The notes: generated by a model from the sequence alone, not told the origin. DNA of 64,000 nucleotides from Candidatus Nitrosopumilus sp. (GCA_029864335.1 JAOTTS010000004.1:24818-88817); one strand, 5' to 3'. Numbered from the stretch's first letter, positions 35,921 to 45,498 are shown. Numbers and translations are program-made.

Positions 35921-36430
35921 ATGCATGGTGCCAATTACAGAGATGGAAAAGGACAAGTGTTCACCAGAAAGAAATACATCAAAGGTAAACCACAAATTAA
36001 AATTGCAAAATTTCAAGGTGGTAAAAGAGGAACATACCAATACTGTGTTCAGTTACTAATTAACGAAAAGATTCAGATTAGACACATGGCAATTGAATCA
36101 ACTAGATTGGCAGCAAATAAGACATTAGAGAAAACAACTGGTGAAACAGGTTACTATTCCAGACTAAGAATTTATCCACATAATTTACTTCGAGAAAACA
36201 AACAGATTGCAACTGCAGGTGCAGATAGGGTTTCTGAAGGAATGCGAAGATCATGGGGAAAAGCAGTCAGTCTAGGTGCAAGAGTTAAGCAAGGACAATG
36301 CATTATGGAAATGTTTGTTAATACTGAGGCTCATTTAGTGGCAGCAAAAAAAGCACTTCATGGTGCATGTGTGAAATTGCCAGGAACCCCAACAATCCAT
36401 GTTATTGAATGGAATAAATCATCACCATAA
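35921..36430 (+). CDS. rpl10e: Ribosomal protein L10e (uL16)
   Basis: Large-subunit protein near the peptidyl-transferase centre. The 169-aa product begins M-H-G-A-N-Y-R-D-G-K-G and has the conserved H-N-L-L-R-E-N-K near residue 86, G-A-D-R-V-S-E-G-M-R near residue 100 and G-A-R-V-K-Q-G-Q near 121. It is a solitary core gene embedded in the accessory zone. Confidence 0.95.
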   Translation: MHGANYRDGKGQVFTRKKYIKGKPQIKIAKFQGGKRGTYQYCVQLLINEKIQIRHMAIESTRLAANKTLEKTTGETGYYSRLRIYPHNLLRENKQIATAGADRVSEGMRRSWGKAVSLGARVKQGQCIMEMFVNTEAHLVAAKKALHGACVKLPGTPTIHVIEWNKSSP

Positions 36431-36685
36431 ATTTTCTAAATCAGGTTTCTTATTTTTAACAAATTCTAAAAATTCTTTAAATTCATCTTTTGTTGGTTCT
36501 CGATTTAGAATTCTTTTTCATTGATAGTAAAAAGCGTTGTAAATTCTTCCAACTATTACACCAAGAGCAAATGATTTTGAATCATCAATTGTTGAAAGCA
36601 ATTGAATTAATTCTTTAATTTCATCTTTGTTAGAAAGTGTATCTTGAATTTTTTGTTCTATTTTAGCAAGAAGAGTTTTATCCAT
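36422..36685 (-). pseudogene. Small conserved-looking gene with in-frame TGA
   Basis: From ATG at 36685 the frame gives M-D-K-T-L-L-A-K-I-E-Q-K-I then F-A-L-G-V-I-V-G-R-I-Y-N-A-F-Y-Y-Q, stops at TGA 36518-36520 and continues in the same frame (K-R-I-L-N-R-E-P-T-K-D-E-F-K-E-F-L) to TGA at 36422, overlapping the rpl10e stop. The unbroken coding quality on both sides indicates a single nonsense mutation (or sequencing error) in an 87-aa protein. Confidence 0.6.
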
Positions 36686-36818
36686 AGTGTTCCTTAATTG
36701 AAATAGTAAAAAACAGTTTTACATGTAGTTTTGGATATAAATATCAAACAATTGACTTGGATCGAGCCAATTTTTCACAAAATAATTCAAATTGTCTTTT
36801 CAGATTAGTTGATTTCTC

Positions 36819-36929
36819 ATGATTGGATTGTGTTTCAAATACTATTCATCAGATGTTCCACTTGTCTTTGATGAGGAAAACTTTAAGGCAGTTTGTGACA
36901 AGTGCAGAAACAAAAGTATTTCTCAATAA
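36819..36929 (+). CDS. Degenerate zinc-ribbon microprotein (36 aa)
   Basis: ATG 36819, TAA 36927-36929. It starts MIGLCFKYYSSDVPLVF and ends V-C-D-K-C-R-N-K. It aligns with the microprotein at 20701 (M-I-G-L-C-Q-K-C-H-S-S), but the second cysteine of the first knuckle is tyrosine here, so zinc binding is probably lost or altered. Possibly a decaying paralogue. Confidence 0.45.
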   Translation: MIGLCFKYYSSDVPLVFDEENFKAVCDKCRNKSISQ

Positions 36930-37165
36930 TTATTCATTCAATTATAACAATCAGGATTCAGTGCTAAAACATGGATGCTCTACTACTGTACTAATATCAT
37001 TTATGCTGAGTTTCGTTCTACGCCAACTATTTTGGATACATGAAGACCGATACTAGAACCGTATGTTCTTTCAACAGAGAGATATTCCCCTGCCTTAAGA
37101 TGAATGGGGTATTGCCATTTGTGATGCTACACTTACAGTAAAAGTTCTTTCAAAAACATCCTTGG
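36930..37165. other. Intergenic region
   Basis: A 77-codon open frame overlaps this stretch in a different frame from the microprotein but has no coding character. No RNA or repeat recognised. Confidence 0.35.
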
Positions 37166-37681
37166 CTAGTTCTGTCTAATCACTTCAAAACTAAAAGAGT
37201 TAGAATCATATCTCATTGATCTAATGGTTTCTCCAATAATTTCAAACATTTTACAATACATTTTACATTGAATCTCAGACCAAATTGCACCCAGAGAATG
37301 TTTTTGCATAAATACTGTATTGTCTTTTCTATCTCTCATTATCATTGAGATTCCATTTTCCCTGTTCCATTCCAAAATTCTTCTACTTATCTCAGCAAAA
37401 TCAAGGTTATCCACTTGAAATTCCATTTCGGAGATGACGACTTTAGCATTATGTTGCACAATTTTACCTATCTCGTTTTTCTTTATTGCATCATGTCGTT
37501 TCTTTAGAATTTCACCTGAAAGAGTAATATCTCCTCTGTATTGTTTTATTCTCTGAAAACGTAGCCAATCATGCACAATTTTTGCAGTCATTGCAGAAGG
37601 GTTGGTTCCATTTTCTTTTACTATCTTTAGATATTCAGTATGATCTTCTTTATTTAGTCGTACTCCAATTAGATTTGACAT
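37166..37681 (-). CDS. Ribbon-helix-helix-like DNA-binding protein
   Basis: A 171-aa protein. The N-terminal 50 residues (I-G-V-R-L-N-K-E-D-H-T-E-Y-L then N-P-S-A-M-T-A-K-I-V-H-D-W-L) have the strand-helix-helix pattern of CopG/MetJ-like regulators. The remainder is helical and mixed, with V-V-I-S-E-M-E-F-Q-V and M-I-M-R-D-R-K-D-N-T. A regulator of an accessory element is likely. Targets unknown. Confidence 0.6.
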   Translation of the reverse strand: MSNLIGVRLNKEDHTEYLKIVKENGTNPSAMTAKIVHDWLRFQRIKQYRGDITLSGEILKKRHDAIKKNEIGKIVQHNAKVVISEMEFQVDNLDFAEISRRILEWNRENGISMIMRDRKDNTVFMQKHSLGAIWSEIQCKMYCKMFEIIGETIRSMRYDSNSFSFEVIRQN

Positions 37682-37775
37682 GGTTTAGTATCGATTTTGT
37701 GGATTATTTATTATTTGTTAACATTTATCAATAAAGTTATCACAGAGCCCATATGCAAGATTTGACTACCGGATT

Positions 37776-37973
37776 TTGATGACTAAAACAATTATAACAA
37801 AAAAAGTTCCAAATAGCAAAGGCATTAGTTGCCGAGGAATATTTTTCAATTGTATCACCTTATATCAAGACTATCCAAAAAAAATAGATCAAGAATTCAC
37901 AAGAGAAATCTCCAAAAAAAGGACAAGTCAAGAAGAATTAAAAAGGACAAGAAAACTACATGAACCTTCTTGA
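37776..37973 (+). CDS. Hypothetical basic protein (65 aa)
   Basis: TTG at 37776 or ATG at 37779. The product is strongly basic (T-K-T-I-I-T-K-K-V-P-N-S-K-G, C-terminal K-K-R-T-S-Q-E-E-L-K-R-T-R-K-L) with two cysteines near residues 19 and 26. No family recognised. It is divergent from the ribbon-helix-helix gene. Coding status is uncertain. Confidence 0.35.
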   Translation: MMTKTIITKKVPNSKGISCRGIFFNCITLYQDYPKKIDQEFTREISKKRTSQEELKRTRKLHEPS

Positions 37974-38002
37974 AAATTCAATAAAATAAAAATTTCTAAA
38001 AT

Positions 38003-38383
38003 TTAATCAAATTCGTTACAAGATATATTCATGTCTTTTTCTTCATCTAATATATTGAGATGATAAAGAATTGATTTTCTGCAAGAGATATTATCTTTCA
38101 TCATTCCTGTTTTATGTAATTTACCTCATAAAGAGCGATAATTGGTTGTGAATTGTTGATTCCAAAATTTACAAAACATTGTAAATTCTTCAATATTGTT
38201 TGTCATAAACCAAATAGAATATAGGGATAGCATTTCATTAATCTTTGCCTCATCTGATTCATTTTGTTTTTGTTTAACCTTTACATTATGAAGTTCTTTG
38301 TGTTGTTGTGTTGCTTTCATGAATAAAAATACAAATTGATAAGATATAGGTTCTGTGATAACTTTGATAACATTTGTTAACAA
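38003..38383 (-). pseudogene. Hypothetical gene with in-frame TGA
   Basis: From ATG 38383 an 85-codon frame (M-L-T-N-V-I-K-V-I-T-E-P-I-S-Y-Q-F-V) stops at TGA 38126-38128 and stays open for another 40 codons (G-K-L-H-K-T-G-M-M-K-D-N-I-S-C-R-K-S) to TAA at 38003. Read through, it would be 125 aa plus the stop position. It is probably a nonsense-mutated accessory gene. Family unknown. Confidence 0.4.
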
Positions 38384-38387
38384 ATTC

Positions 38388-39375
38388 TTAGATGTGAGCT
38401 TCTCGAAGTTCTTCTAGTTCTCTTTTTTATATCGTCTTTGAGATTTTGCATGTCTCTTTTGTCAGATTTTCTGAATTTCTTTAATTTCTCAATCTCATTG
38501 ACCTTCTTTTGCAATTCTGTCTTTTCCTCATTTGTTTTATCTAACTCAGTTTGTTTTCTTGCAGAACCATCTATTGGTTAATTCAGACATTGCCTTTTGG
38601 TATTCTTTGAATAAAATCTCGATGCTCGACAAGCAATACATGTCGGCTAACGAGATTGATTTTACAGAATGACCCATCACTTTTTCAGTTAGTATGATTT
38701 TCATTCCATCTGTATTTTCAACAATAGTATTCCATCTTTTTCTGAATCCGTGCTCATTCTGTGTTTCGTATCTTCCTGATCATTTTTGCTGGTCTGTCCT
38801 CAGTTCTGATACTCTTATTGCATGCCAAATTGACTTCATGACAAGATCCTCATTCATTGAAATAACTTTTTGAATTCCTAACTGGTATGTTTTTCTAAAT
38901 AGTGGTGAGTTTTTATCGATATATTCACCGTCATCTCTTATATATTCTAGGTATTTCTTTAGCCAATAGACAGCCTCGGCATGAATGAAAGTAGTGTATT
39001 CTTCCACGTTTCTCTCATATACTAATAGAGACATACATTCGTTTGGCATTTCTTGCAAATTTCTCAACTTGAGGTCTAGAATTGCTCCACGTCGTACACC
39101 TGACGCTGCAAGAGAATGAATTAATGCCTTTTGTCTTAGATCTCGTACACTAGAAAGCATCACGTTAATGTCTTTTGTGGTCCACATTTTTGTACCTGTC
39201 TTTTTGACTTTTGCAGGAAATAGTCTATGGATTTTTTTCCACCTTAATTCAATATCATTTGTCTCAAAGAATGCTTGAATTCCTGCCATGTATGTTCTCA
39301 TTGAATTTGCACCAATTCTCTTCTTTAGTATCAGTACATATCTTCTACCATGATTTGTAATTGAGAAGTTTCTAT
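38388..39375 (-). pseudogene. Second tyrosine recombinase, frameshifted
   Basis: The frame at 39375-38780 holds the SAM-like part and core with the first arginine in A-A-S-G-V-R-R-G-A-I-L-D-L-K. After a frameshift near 38775 the active-site block follows: H-G-F-R-K-R-W-N-T-I, M-G-H-S-V-K-S-I-S-L-A-D-M-Y. Another shift near 38575 leads to a Lys/Glu-rich coiled-coil tail ending near 38388. The N-terminus is truncated by a stop just upstream of 39375. It lies 210 nt before tRNA-Gly. Confidence 0.8.
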
Positions 39376-39584
39376 TGCAACTATAGAATCATAATCTTTA
39401 AGATTATAAAAATTCTTAAAATTATCAAGAAAATAAAGATATTTTTTCTAGTGGCTTCAGTTTTTAGAGGTCTCAAACAGTAAAAACTTCTTTGCATATC
39501 TTTCTAGGAAACAAAATTTATCTAAATCCAACAGTAATTCGCTTAAGAACAGTTTAATATCCAAATTCAACCTCTAGGATTGTT

Positions 39585-39658
39585 GCAGTTATAGTACAGT
39601 CTGGTTAGTACTCGTGCTTGCCAAGTACGTGACCCGGGTTCAAATCCCGGTAACTGCA
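39585..39658 (+). tRNA. tRNA-Gly (GCC), likely integration target
   Basis: Acceptor GCAGTTA pairs with TAACTGC. The anticodon stem CGTGC/GTACG has one G-T and encloses TTGCCAA with anticodon GCC. The T arm CCGGG-TTCAAAT-CCCGG is perfect. Discriminator A, CCA not encoded. A TATA-like AGTTTAATATCC lies about 28 nt upstream. Its last bases recur at 48527-48538, marking it as the attachment site of an integrated element. Confidence 0.96.
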
Positions 39659-39784
39659 CTCCACTTTCAGTTCAAATTACTATAAAAGTTTCAATTAAGA
39701 TTTGATAGATGGACCTCATGTGTTGCCTGCCAAATAAGATTGGGATAGTTTTTAGTTTTATGAGAAGTGTTTAGAAAAAATTAA

Positions 39785-40210
39785 TCATTTTACAATCGTC
39801 ACAGGAATCTTGGATGTGTGAAGAACATAGTTTGAAGTACTTCCAAGAAATGTTTCTTTTATAGAACCTAAACCCCTAGCTCCCATTACAATTAGATCAC
39901 ATTTATTTTCAGCAGCAAATGAAACTATTCTTTCTCCTTCTTTACCATATTCCATTACATCAATAAATGGAACTTTATTTTGTAAACATTTTTTCTTTGC
40001 GATCTTCATGGAGTTTTTATAATTTTTATTTAATGCATTTCTAAGAACGATTTTTATAATTTTTATTTCGCTAGGGGATATTTCAATAACGTGTAATCCA
40101 ATAATTTCTGTTTCTGACTTTTTTGCTAAAGATATTGCTTTATCTAATCCTCTCATAGAATTTTTAGAACCATCAAGAGGAACTAGAAATCTTTTAACAG
40201 TATTTGCCAT
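39785..40210 (-). CDS. Universal stress protein (UspA family)
   Basis: A 141-aa single Usp domain: V-P-L-D-G-S-K-N-S at the N-terminus and the ATP-binding G-x-x-G-x(9)-G-S/T-type motif near residue 113 (M-G-A-R-G-L-G then F-L-G-S-T-S). It probably binds ATP. It is the first gene after tRNA-Gly, inside the proposed element, although such genes are also common in the core genome. Confidence 0.93.
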   Translation of the reverse strand: MANTVKRFLVPLDGSKNSMRGLDKAISLAKKSETEIIGLHVIEISPSEIKIIKIVLRNALNKNYKNSMKIAKKKCLQNKVPFIDVMEYGKEGERIVSFAAENKCDLIVMGARGLGSIKETFLGSTSNYVLHTSKIPVTIVK

Positions 40211-40517
40211 GAAATTTTAAATATTACTTTCTTTTTTTAAGCTTTAGTATCCTCATTTGACATGTTCATTAATAATGAAGACATAAATCCATTATTTTTA
40301 GTTTTAAACATGGTGTATTATGTTCAGTTTTGAAACCCTAAATACGAAAACGATGTAACAAAATAGTCAGAGGAATATTATTTTCATTATACACAATATC
40401 CTATTGTGTATACTCCTTTGGCATTTAAAATTAATTAATCAATCAAGACAAATATTCATTTAATCAATAATTGTTAATGTACCGTTATGATATGCAAGTA
40501 ATTTTGTTAATATCACA
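40211..40517. other. Non-coding stretch
   Basis: About 300 AT-rich bases between the divergent usp and small basic protein genes. Promoters for both must lie here. ACACAATATCCTATTGTGTA at 40391-40410 is a perfect inverted repeat (ACACAATA-TCC-TATTGTGT), a possible operator. Nothing else recognised. Confidence 0.45.
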
Positions 40518-40604
40518 ATGGCATCAAAGAAAAAAGTAGACAAGAAAAAGTCTGCAGCATCCAAGAAAGGTTGGGTTACACGAAGAAAAAACGCAAAGAA
40601 ATAG
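40518..40604 (+). CDS. Lysine-rich microprotein (28 aa)
   Basis: ATG 40518, TAG 40602-40604. The product M-A-S-K-K-K-V-D-K-K-K-S then K-K-G-W-V-T-R-R-K-N-A-K-K is about half lysine and arginine, resembling histone-tail or ribosome-associated basic peptides. Likely nucleic-acid binding. The clean start and composition argue for a real gene; no family assigned. Confidence 0.5.
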   Translation: MASKKKVDKKKSAASKKGWVTRRKNAKK

Positions 40605-40632
40605 TCAATTGACTATTATTTTTTATTACAAA

Positions 40633-40830
40633 TTAGTCTAAAATTACCAGTATTCCAATTACAGTAGATGTAAACCCCACAACTGAGATAATCTTCTTCC
40701 AAATCTTTTCAACCAGTATGTTTGCAGATTCTACCTTTGAGATTCTCTTGCATTGATCATGAAGTATAGATTCTATTCCATCTAGTTTCTCAAAGATTCT
40801 CTTTATCACAACTTCTGGCAGCTCTGTCAT
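40633..40830 (-). CDS. Small tail-anchored membrane protein
   Basis: A 65-aa protein with an amphipathic coiled-coil-like N-terminus (V-I-K-R-I-F-E-K-L-D-G-I-E-S-I-L) and one C-terminal membrane helix (I-I-S-V-V-G-F-T-S-T-V-I-G-I-L-V-I-L). Topology suggests a tail anchor. It is 29 nt from the convergent basic microprotein. Function unknown. Confidence 0.5.
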   Translation of the reverse strand: MTELPEVVIKRIFEKLDGIESILHDQCKRISKVESANILVEKIWKKIISVVGFTSTVIGILVILD

Positions 40831-40940
40831 GTGAGATTAAATGGAAAATCAGGTAAGAGAAGGATTGTTAATTTGTGCGTGATTTTTGTTATAAATGCAT
40901 CTCGGCAACGGTAGTATGAAAGTTTAAAGAGGAAAGAGAA

Positions 40941-42875
40941 CTAACAATTTCTTTTTGTTAGTTTGATTATTAATATTACAGGAGCTGCAAAATACATTCC
41001 TACATTTAATAAAATCAAACTTATTCCAAATCCCAAAACTTCTTGTTCAGAGTCCATACTGACATGATTTAGAATTGAAAGACTAGAAATCATTGGAGTA
41101 ATTACAAGTTTGACAGCTTCTTTGAATAGTGGGTTTTCTCTTTCATAATCAGCTATGTGTGGACTAAATGAATAGTAGAATTCATTGAATGATTGCATAA
41201 ATGCTGAACCTGATTTCGTCTGGAGTAGTTTGGAGTCTCTAAGTTCTCTGAGTTGTTGCACTTGTGGTGCAAGTTCTGAGTCATACGTGGCAGTAGCAAT
41301 AAGACATCCACCACCTGCAGCCTGTACGGTTACTGGAAGAATAATAGAACTAGATACCATGCCGTCAGCACTTGAAACGTTGATTGTTACGGTAAATTGC
41401 CCAGATTCCTCAATTGAGATAATGATTAGATTAGTTGTTGCAGTTGTAATATCAGAATCAAGAACTACAGAAGTGTTTGAAAGGTTTGCAGTTATACCGG
41501 TTGTAGACGTCACAACATCTAAGTTGACAGTACCTGCAAACCCACTAATTGCAGATATGGTAATTGCTACTTCTGATGATTCATTTGGTTCAAGGGTTAT
41601 TGTAGAAGGAGTTGCTGAAACTTTAATGTTAGGTTCGATATTAACCATTTCTGCATCAACTAGGGGTTCTGCAAAATTATCAGGATCGCCTGAAAATCCT
41701 TCTAAATCATTTTGTGGTACTCCATTAACAATTAACAAATCCCTAAACAATGAAACATCATTTCCATCAATACTTCCATCACCGTTAAGATCTCTACTTT
41801 CTTGCGCAACATATAATGCTGCGACTCCTGCTACATGTGGGCTAGACATACTTGTGCCGCTTAGATTAGTATAGCCGCCATCTCTAAAGGTTGATTGAAT
41901 ATCTACTCCAGGAGCTGCAATGTCAACTACAGAGCCAAAATTGCTAAAACTAGCTAAAGAATCATCACTTCCTGCACTAGTTAATGGACCTTGCGCACCA
42001 GACTTGCCATCAGAATCTGCTATTGCAGATACTGTAATGACTTCTGGATGACTAGCAGGACTAAACGATGCAGCATCCCTTCCATCATTTCCAGCAGCTA
42101 CAACGTAAATTATCCCTGCTGAAACAGAGTTAGATATTGCTTGATCTAAAATCTCACTTGAAAACTCTCCACCCAGACTCATATTAACAACTTCAATTTC
42201 ATCTGCATTTTGAGTAACATAGTCAATTCCACTAATAATAGAAGATGTACTTCCTTGTCCATTATCGCCTAACACCTTTACTGCCCACAACCTAGCTCCA
42301 GGTGCTATCCCTACAACACCCTCATCATTATCTAATGCTGCAGAGATTCCTGCAACATGTGAACCATGTCCCTGTCGATCGTCATTAGAACTACCTACAA
42401 CAAAATTCACAAATTCTACCACATTCAAATCTGGATGATTCGTATCTATCCCTGTATCTAATATTGCAATATCAACATTAACTCTTTCATCTATGCCATC
42501 AATATTAGAAAGGGGATTCAAATCAGCATCAATTCTATCTATTCCAGTTGGAATCTCTTGTGCAAAAGCTACTACAACTCTGTCTGGTTCAATTGCAATT
42601 ACTCTAGGATCTTCTCTTAATTGTGATAATTGATCTTCTGTTGCAGTAATTGCCATTCCGCTGAAAACATATCGGTAGATCTCTATACTTTCTATCTGAT
42701 ATGATTGGGTAACAAGTTCAGCAAATTCTGGTTCTTCTAAAATCATAATATATCTTCCTGGAATGATTTCTCCTCCTTTTGCTTCTTGTGCAAAAACTAT
42801 CTGGCCTACTGATAACGTACCTACAATCAGAACAGCAGATAATGCCAGAAATAATAAGGCCTTATTTATTGTCAT
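40941..42875 (-). CDS. Secreted subtilisin-like (S8) protease with C-terminal sorting region
   Basis: A 644-aa exported protease: signal peptide to about residue 30, an inhibitor-I9-like propeptide (about 40-105), and a peptidase S8 domain with the triad in I-L-D-T-G-I-D (Asp near 139), G-H-G-S-H-V-A-G (His near 171) and G-T-S-M-S-S-P-H-V-A-G (Ser near 338). A dockerin-like D-L-N-G-D-G-S-I-D-G segment follows, then an Ig-like domain, and a C-terminal G-G-G-C-L-I-A-T-A-T-Y box with a terminal membrane helix, the CFI-type C-terminal domain of surface proteins. All catalytic residues are present. Confidence 0.92.
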   Translation of the reverse strand: MTINKALLFLALSAVLIVGTLSVGQIVFAQEAKGGEIIPGRYIMILEEPEFAELVTQSYQIESIEIYRYVFSGMAITATEDQLSQLREDPRVIAIEPDRVVVAFAQEIPTGIDRIDADLNPLSNIDGIDERVNVDIAILDTGIDTNHPDLNVVEFVNFVVGSSNDDRQGHGSHVAGISAALDNDEGVVGIAPGARLWAVKVLGDNGQGSTSSIISGIDYVTQNADEIEVVNMSLGGEFSSEILDQAISNSVSAGIIYVVAAGNDGRDAASFSPASHPEVITVSAIADSDGKSGAQGPLTSAGSDDSLASFSNFGSVVDIAAPGVDIQSTFRDGGYTNLSGTSMSSPHVAGVAALYVAQESRDLNGDGSIDGNDVSLFRDLLIVNGVPQNDLEGFSGDPDNFAEPLVDAEMVNIEPNIKVSATPSTITLEPNESSEVAITISAISGFAGTVNLDVVTSTTGITANLSNTSVVLDSDITTATTNLIIISIEESGQFTVTINVSSADGMVSSSIILPVTVQAAGGGCLIATATYDSELAPQVQQLRELRDSKLLQTKSGSAFMQSFNEFYYSFSPHIADYERENPLFKEAVKLVITPMISSLSILNHVSMDSEQEVLGFGISLILLNVGMYFAAPVILIIKLTKRNC

Positions 42876-42947
42876 TGGATGATCACAAATTATGAGTTAC
42901 TTAAAGTGAACATATTATATTCAGTTTTGAAAAGAGAAAGAAATTAT

Positions 42948-45079
42948 CTATACTGTAATTATTCCATTTTCAACCATAAACTGTATTCCTTTTAGAAAAT
43001 CTCCATCAGAGATCAATCCCTGAGACCACCAGTCAGCGTTATTTTTTATCCAAGATGGACTCCTGAGAGCCTGTGGTAGTTGATTGTGTAGTTTCTGGAA
43101 TCTGTATTATTCCTTCTTTGATTAGAAATTGTATTCCACCAACAAATGCTTGGTCATCAATATTTCCTTGTACCCACCAAGAGGCGTTGTTTCGAATCCA
43201 GTCTGGAATTTGAGATGTTACATCAGGATTTTCTTGTATAGAAGATGGATTGTCTGAAATAATTTTTCCTTCTATAACTACTTGCTTGACAGGATGTTTA
43301 TAATCAAAACTAACTATTATTTCCCCATTTGTTTCATCATGAGTAATTGTAAAATCATCTATACTCTTTTCATCAATTGTTATTGTGTAGGGTGGTTCTA
43401 ACACATTACCAATGAATATTTCTGTAATGCCTTTTCCACTTTGTTCTAGTACTCCAAAAGATATTTTTTCATTTTGTGCATCAAAAGAAAAATCCTTTAT
43501 AGTTGAACTGGTAGCTATATTGATTTCAAGCATCTGATCATCAAATTTAATTGATTTTTTATCTAGCACAAGACCAAAAGTTTTAGCATAATTTGATGGC
43601 TCAGAGATATCAATAGTGTTTGAAATTTTCACGGTTTCAAGTGATTCACGGAATTTTGAAAGTTTCTTGTCATATGTCTCATCTGAACCAGAAGCATATC
43701 CTATATCAATAAAATCATCGTTTGTTGCAAAAAGATAACCTATCAATTTCAATTTTGCATTCATTGTGGGTTCCAAACATTTTCCGGTAAATTCGACAGC
43801 TTTCATTCCATTTAATTCCAGAATTTTACCTGGTGGATATGGCGTATCACATTCAGGTTCTGGTATTTCTAACATCTTATCTAAATCACCTGTTACAACT
43901 GTCATCATTGCAAAATTGGGATTAATTTCAGAGGAAAAAGACTTAGTTGGCACACCTGACATTGCAGATGCGACATACATGTCATCTTGCTTTAACTTTA
44001 CACCTTTCCATCCCTGTGGAAATTGGACTTCTAATCCTATATCTTCATTAATGTATTTTCCACTAAATTCAGTAGGTATGAGTTCTTTATCTATAACTAT
44101 AGAATCAATCATTTCTTGTACTACAGGAAAATATTCAGAGAATCTCTTTTCGCTATCAGAAGTGAACTGAATCATATACACTTTTGTGTCAATTGCCAGA
44201 AAAATATTAACGCCCTTTAAATCAAAACCTGCATTTGTTCCAGTATAAATTTTCTTAACTGCGGGATTGCCTGATAAAATAATTTCATTTGATTCGACAA
44301 GATTGAAGTTTGAGAATTGTTGACGATAACCATCCATTACAGTTTCAGCATATTGAGAAGGATCTGCCTTGATGGGGCTATCTAGAATGATAATTCCAAA
44401 AGTCTCTTGGTAAACATCTTGAAGATTATCAATTGGTGCCGTAAAGATAACTGTGGTTGTTGGCTCATCTAATTCAGACTTTGCCCAAGAAGAAGGATAT
44501 TCAATTTTTATGCCATGAGTCAGGTTCTCATATTGGAGTAATGGAGGAAGCGACTCAATGTCAAGAGAATTAATCATCTTTTGTATGGTATGAGTATAGT
44601 CCGAAAACTTTTCTTCTTCTGCAGTAAATACAACACTACGCAATGTTTTCTTTTATTGTGGTAAACATTGCTTGTTCAAAACTGACATCTTGATTTCTTA
44701 TTGTGTAGGTTGTCTTTGCATTATTTCCAGAGATGGTAATTGATTCAGAGTCTAGGATGTTAACCTCGAATCCCAGTAAGGTAAACTCACTAACTATACT
44801 CTGAATTGTAGCATCAGCATACTCATCTATGGTACTAGTTTCCATATCCTTTAGAAATTCATTGTATACAGTTTCACGTTCATGCTTTAATGGAGGAGAG
44901 CAAAAACACATCTCAGACCATTGAATAACATCAGGTTCAGTTATCTTAGCACGTTTCATTGAATTGACAATTTCTTGACCATCAGGTTTCTGATTCTGAA
45001 TTGCACCATCAGTTAGTTTTTGATAAAATTCGTTCATTTTTTCTTCAATGTATCTGGCTTTTACTGAATAAATTGCCAC
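42948..45079 (-). pseudogene. PsbP-like multi-domain protein, split by two frameshifts
   Basis: Three consecutive frames read as one protein. 45079-44636 gives residues up to F-E-Q-A-M-F-T-T-I-K-E-N. 44643-43039 continues with S-V-V-F-T-A-E-E-E-K-F and a second and third PsbP-like domain (I-K-I-E-Y-P-S-S-W, V-Q-F-P-Q-G-W), then a W-I-R-N-N-A-S-W-W unit. After another 1-nt shift near 43055, a second unit (W-I-K-N-N-A-D-W-W) ends at 42948. No signal peptide is seen, so the N-terminus may also be lost. If the shifts are sequencing errors the gene is intact. Confidence 0.65.
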
Positions 45080-45187
45080 GAATCTACATTGTAATCTATA
45101 TTATTATTTTTTACATTGATAATTTCTTAGTTTTTCCACATTAGTGCAAAATCTAGAGCCCTAACTATATCCCCATACACGTTGTGC

Positions 45188-45220
45188 TGGGGTTATAGTT
45201 TAGTGGTTTATTTTCGGACC
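45188..45220 (+). other. tRNA 5'-half-like sequence
   Basis: GGGGTTATAGTTTAGTGG resembles an acceptor strand and D arm, and TCGGACC could be an anticodon-stem strand, but no T arm or 3' acceptor follows. Possibly a degraded tRNA inside the element. Weak evidence. Confidence 0.25.
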
Positions 45221-45324
45221 CACGTGGAAACTGAAGTAGGAACAAAATCACCTTATTACATATTCCATTTACAAAAAATCAATTTCTAATTTTAGAATAG
45301 ATATGAATAAGAAAAAAGAAATGT

Positions 45325-45498
45325 TTATGTCTCTTTTATGAGAGACTTTACCTTTGCCTCAAGGTCTGGAGTTATGGTATCATGTCCATGCAGCTTTGCA
45401 TGCTCTGCTATCTTTTTCATCAGTTCTTCTTCAGTGTTTTCAGTTGCACTCCACGAGCACTCTGAGTGGACATGGGAGCAGCTAAATGTCTTTGCCAT
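45325..45498 (-). CDS. DUF1059 family small protein
   Basis: ATG 45498, TAA 45325-45327, 57 aa. Reads M-A-K-T-F-S-C-S-H-V-H-S-E-C-S-W and T-E-E-E-L-M-K-K-I-A-E-H-A-K-L-H-G, the DUF1059 pattern of two cysteines and two histidines followed by an E-E-L...H-A...H helix. It may bind a metal. Function of the family is unknown. An overlapping frame on the plus strand is its shadow. Confidence 0.8.
   Translation of the reverse strand: MAKTFSCSHVHSECSWSATENTEEELMKKIAEHAKLHGHDTITPDLEAKVKSLIKET

Noticed and set aside
35795..36040. Minus-strand frame of 81 codons
   Set aside because: Shadow overlapping the start of rpl10e.
36823..37056. 77-codon frame M-D-C-V-S-N-T
   Set aside because: Random composition, overlaps the zinc-ribbon microprotein in another frame.
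41185..41874. 229-codon open frame on the plus strand
   Set aside because: Antisense shadow of the subtilase, whose catalytic motifs are on the minus strand.
43766..44170. 134-codon open frame on the plus strand
   Set aside because: Shadow of the PsbP-like coding sequence.
45473..45481. ATGGGAGCA resembling the tRNA-Glu 3' end as a possible att site
   Set aside because: Only nine bases and inside the DUF1059 coding sequence; no integrase boundary fits.
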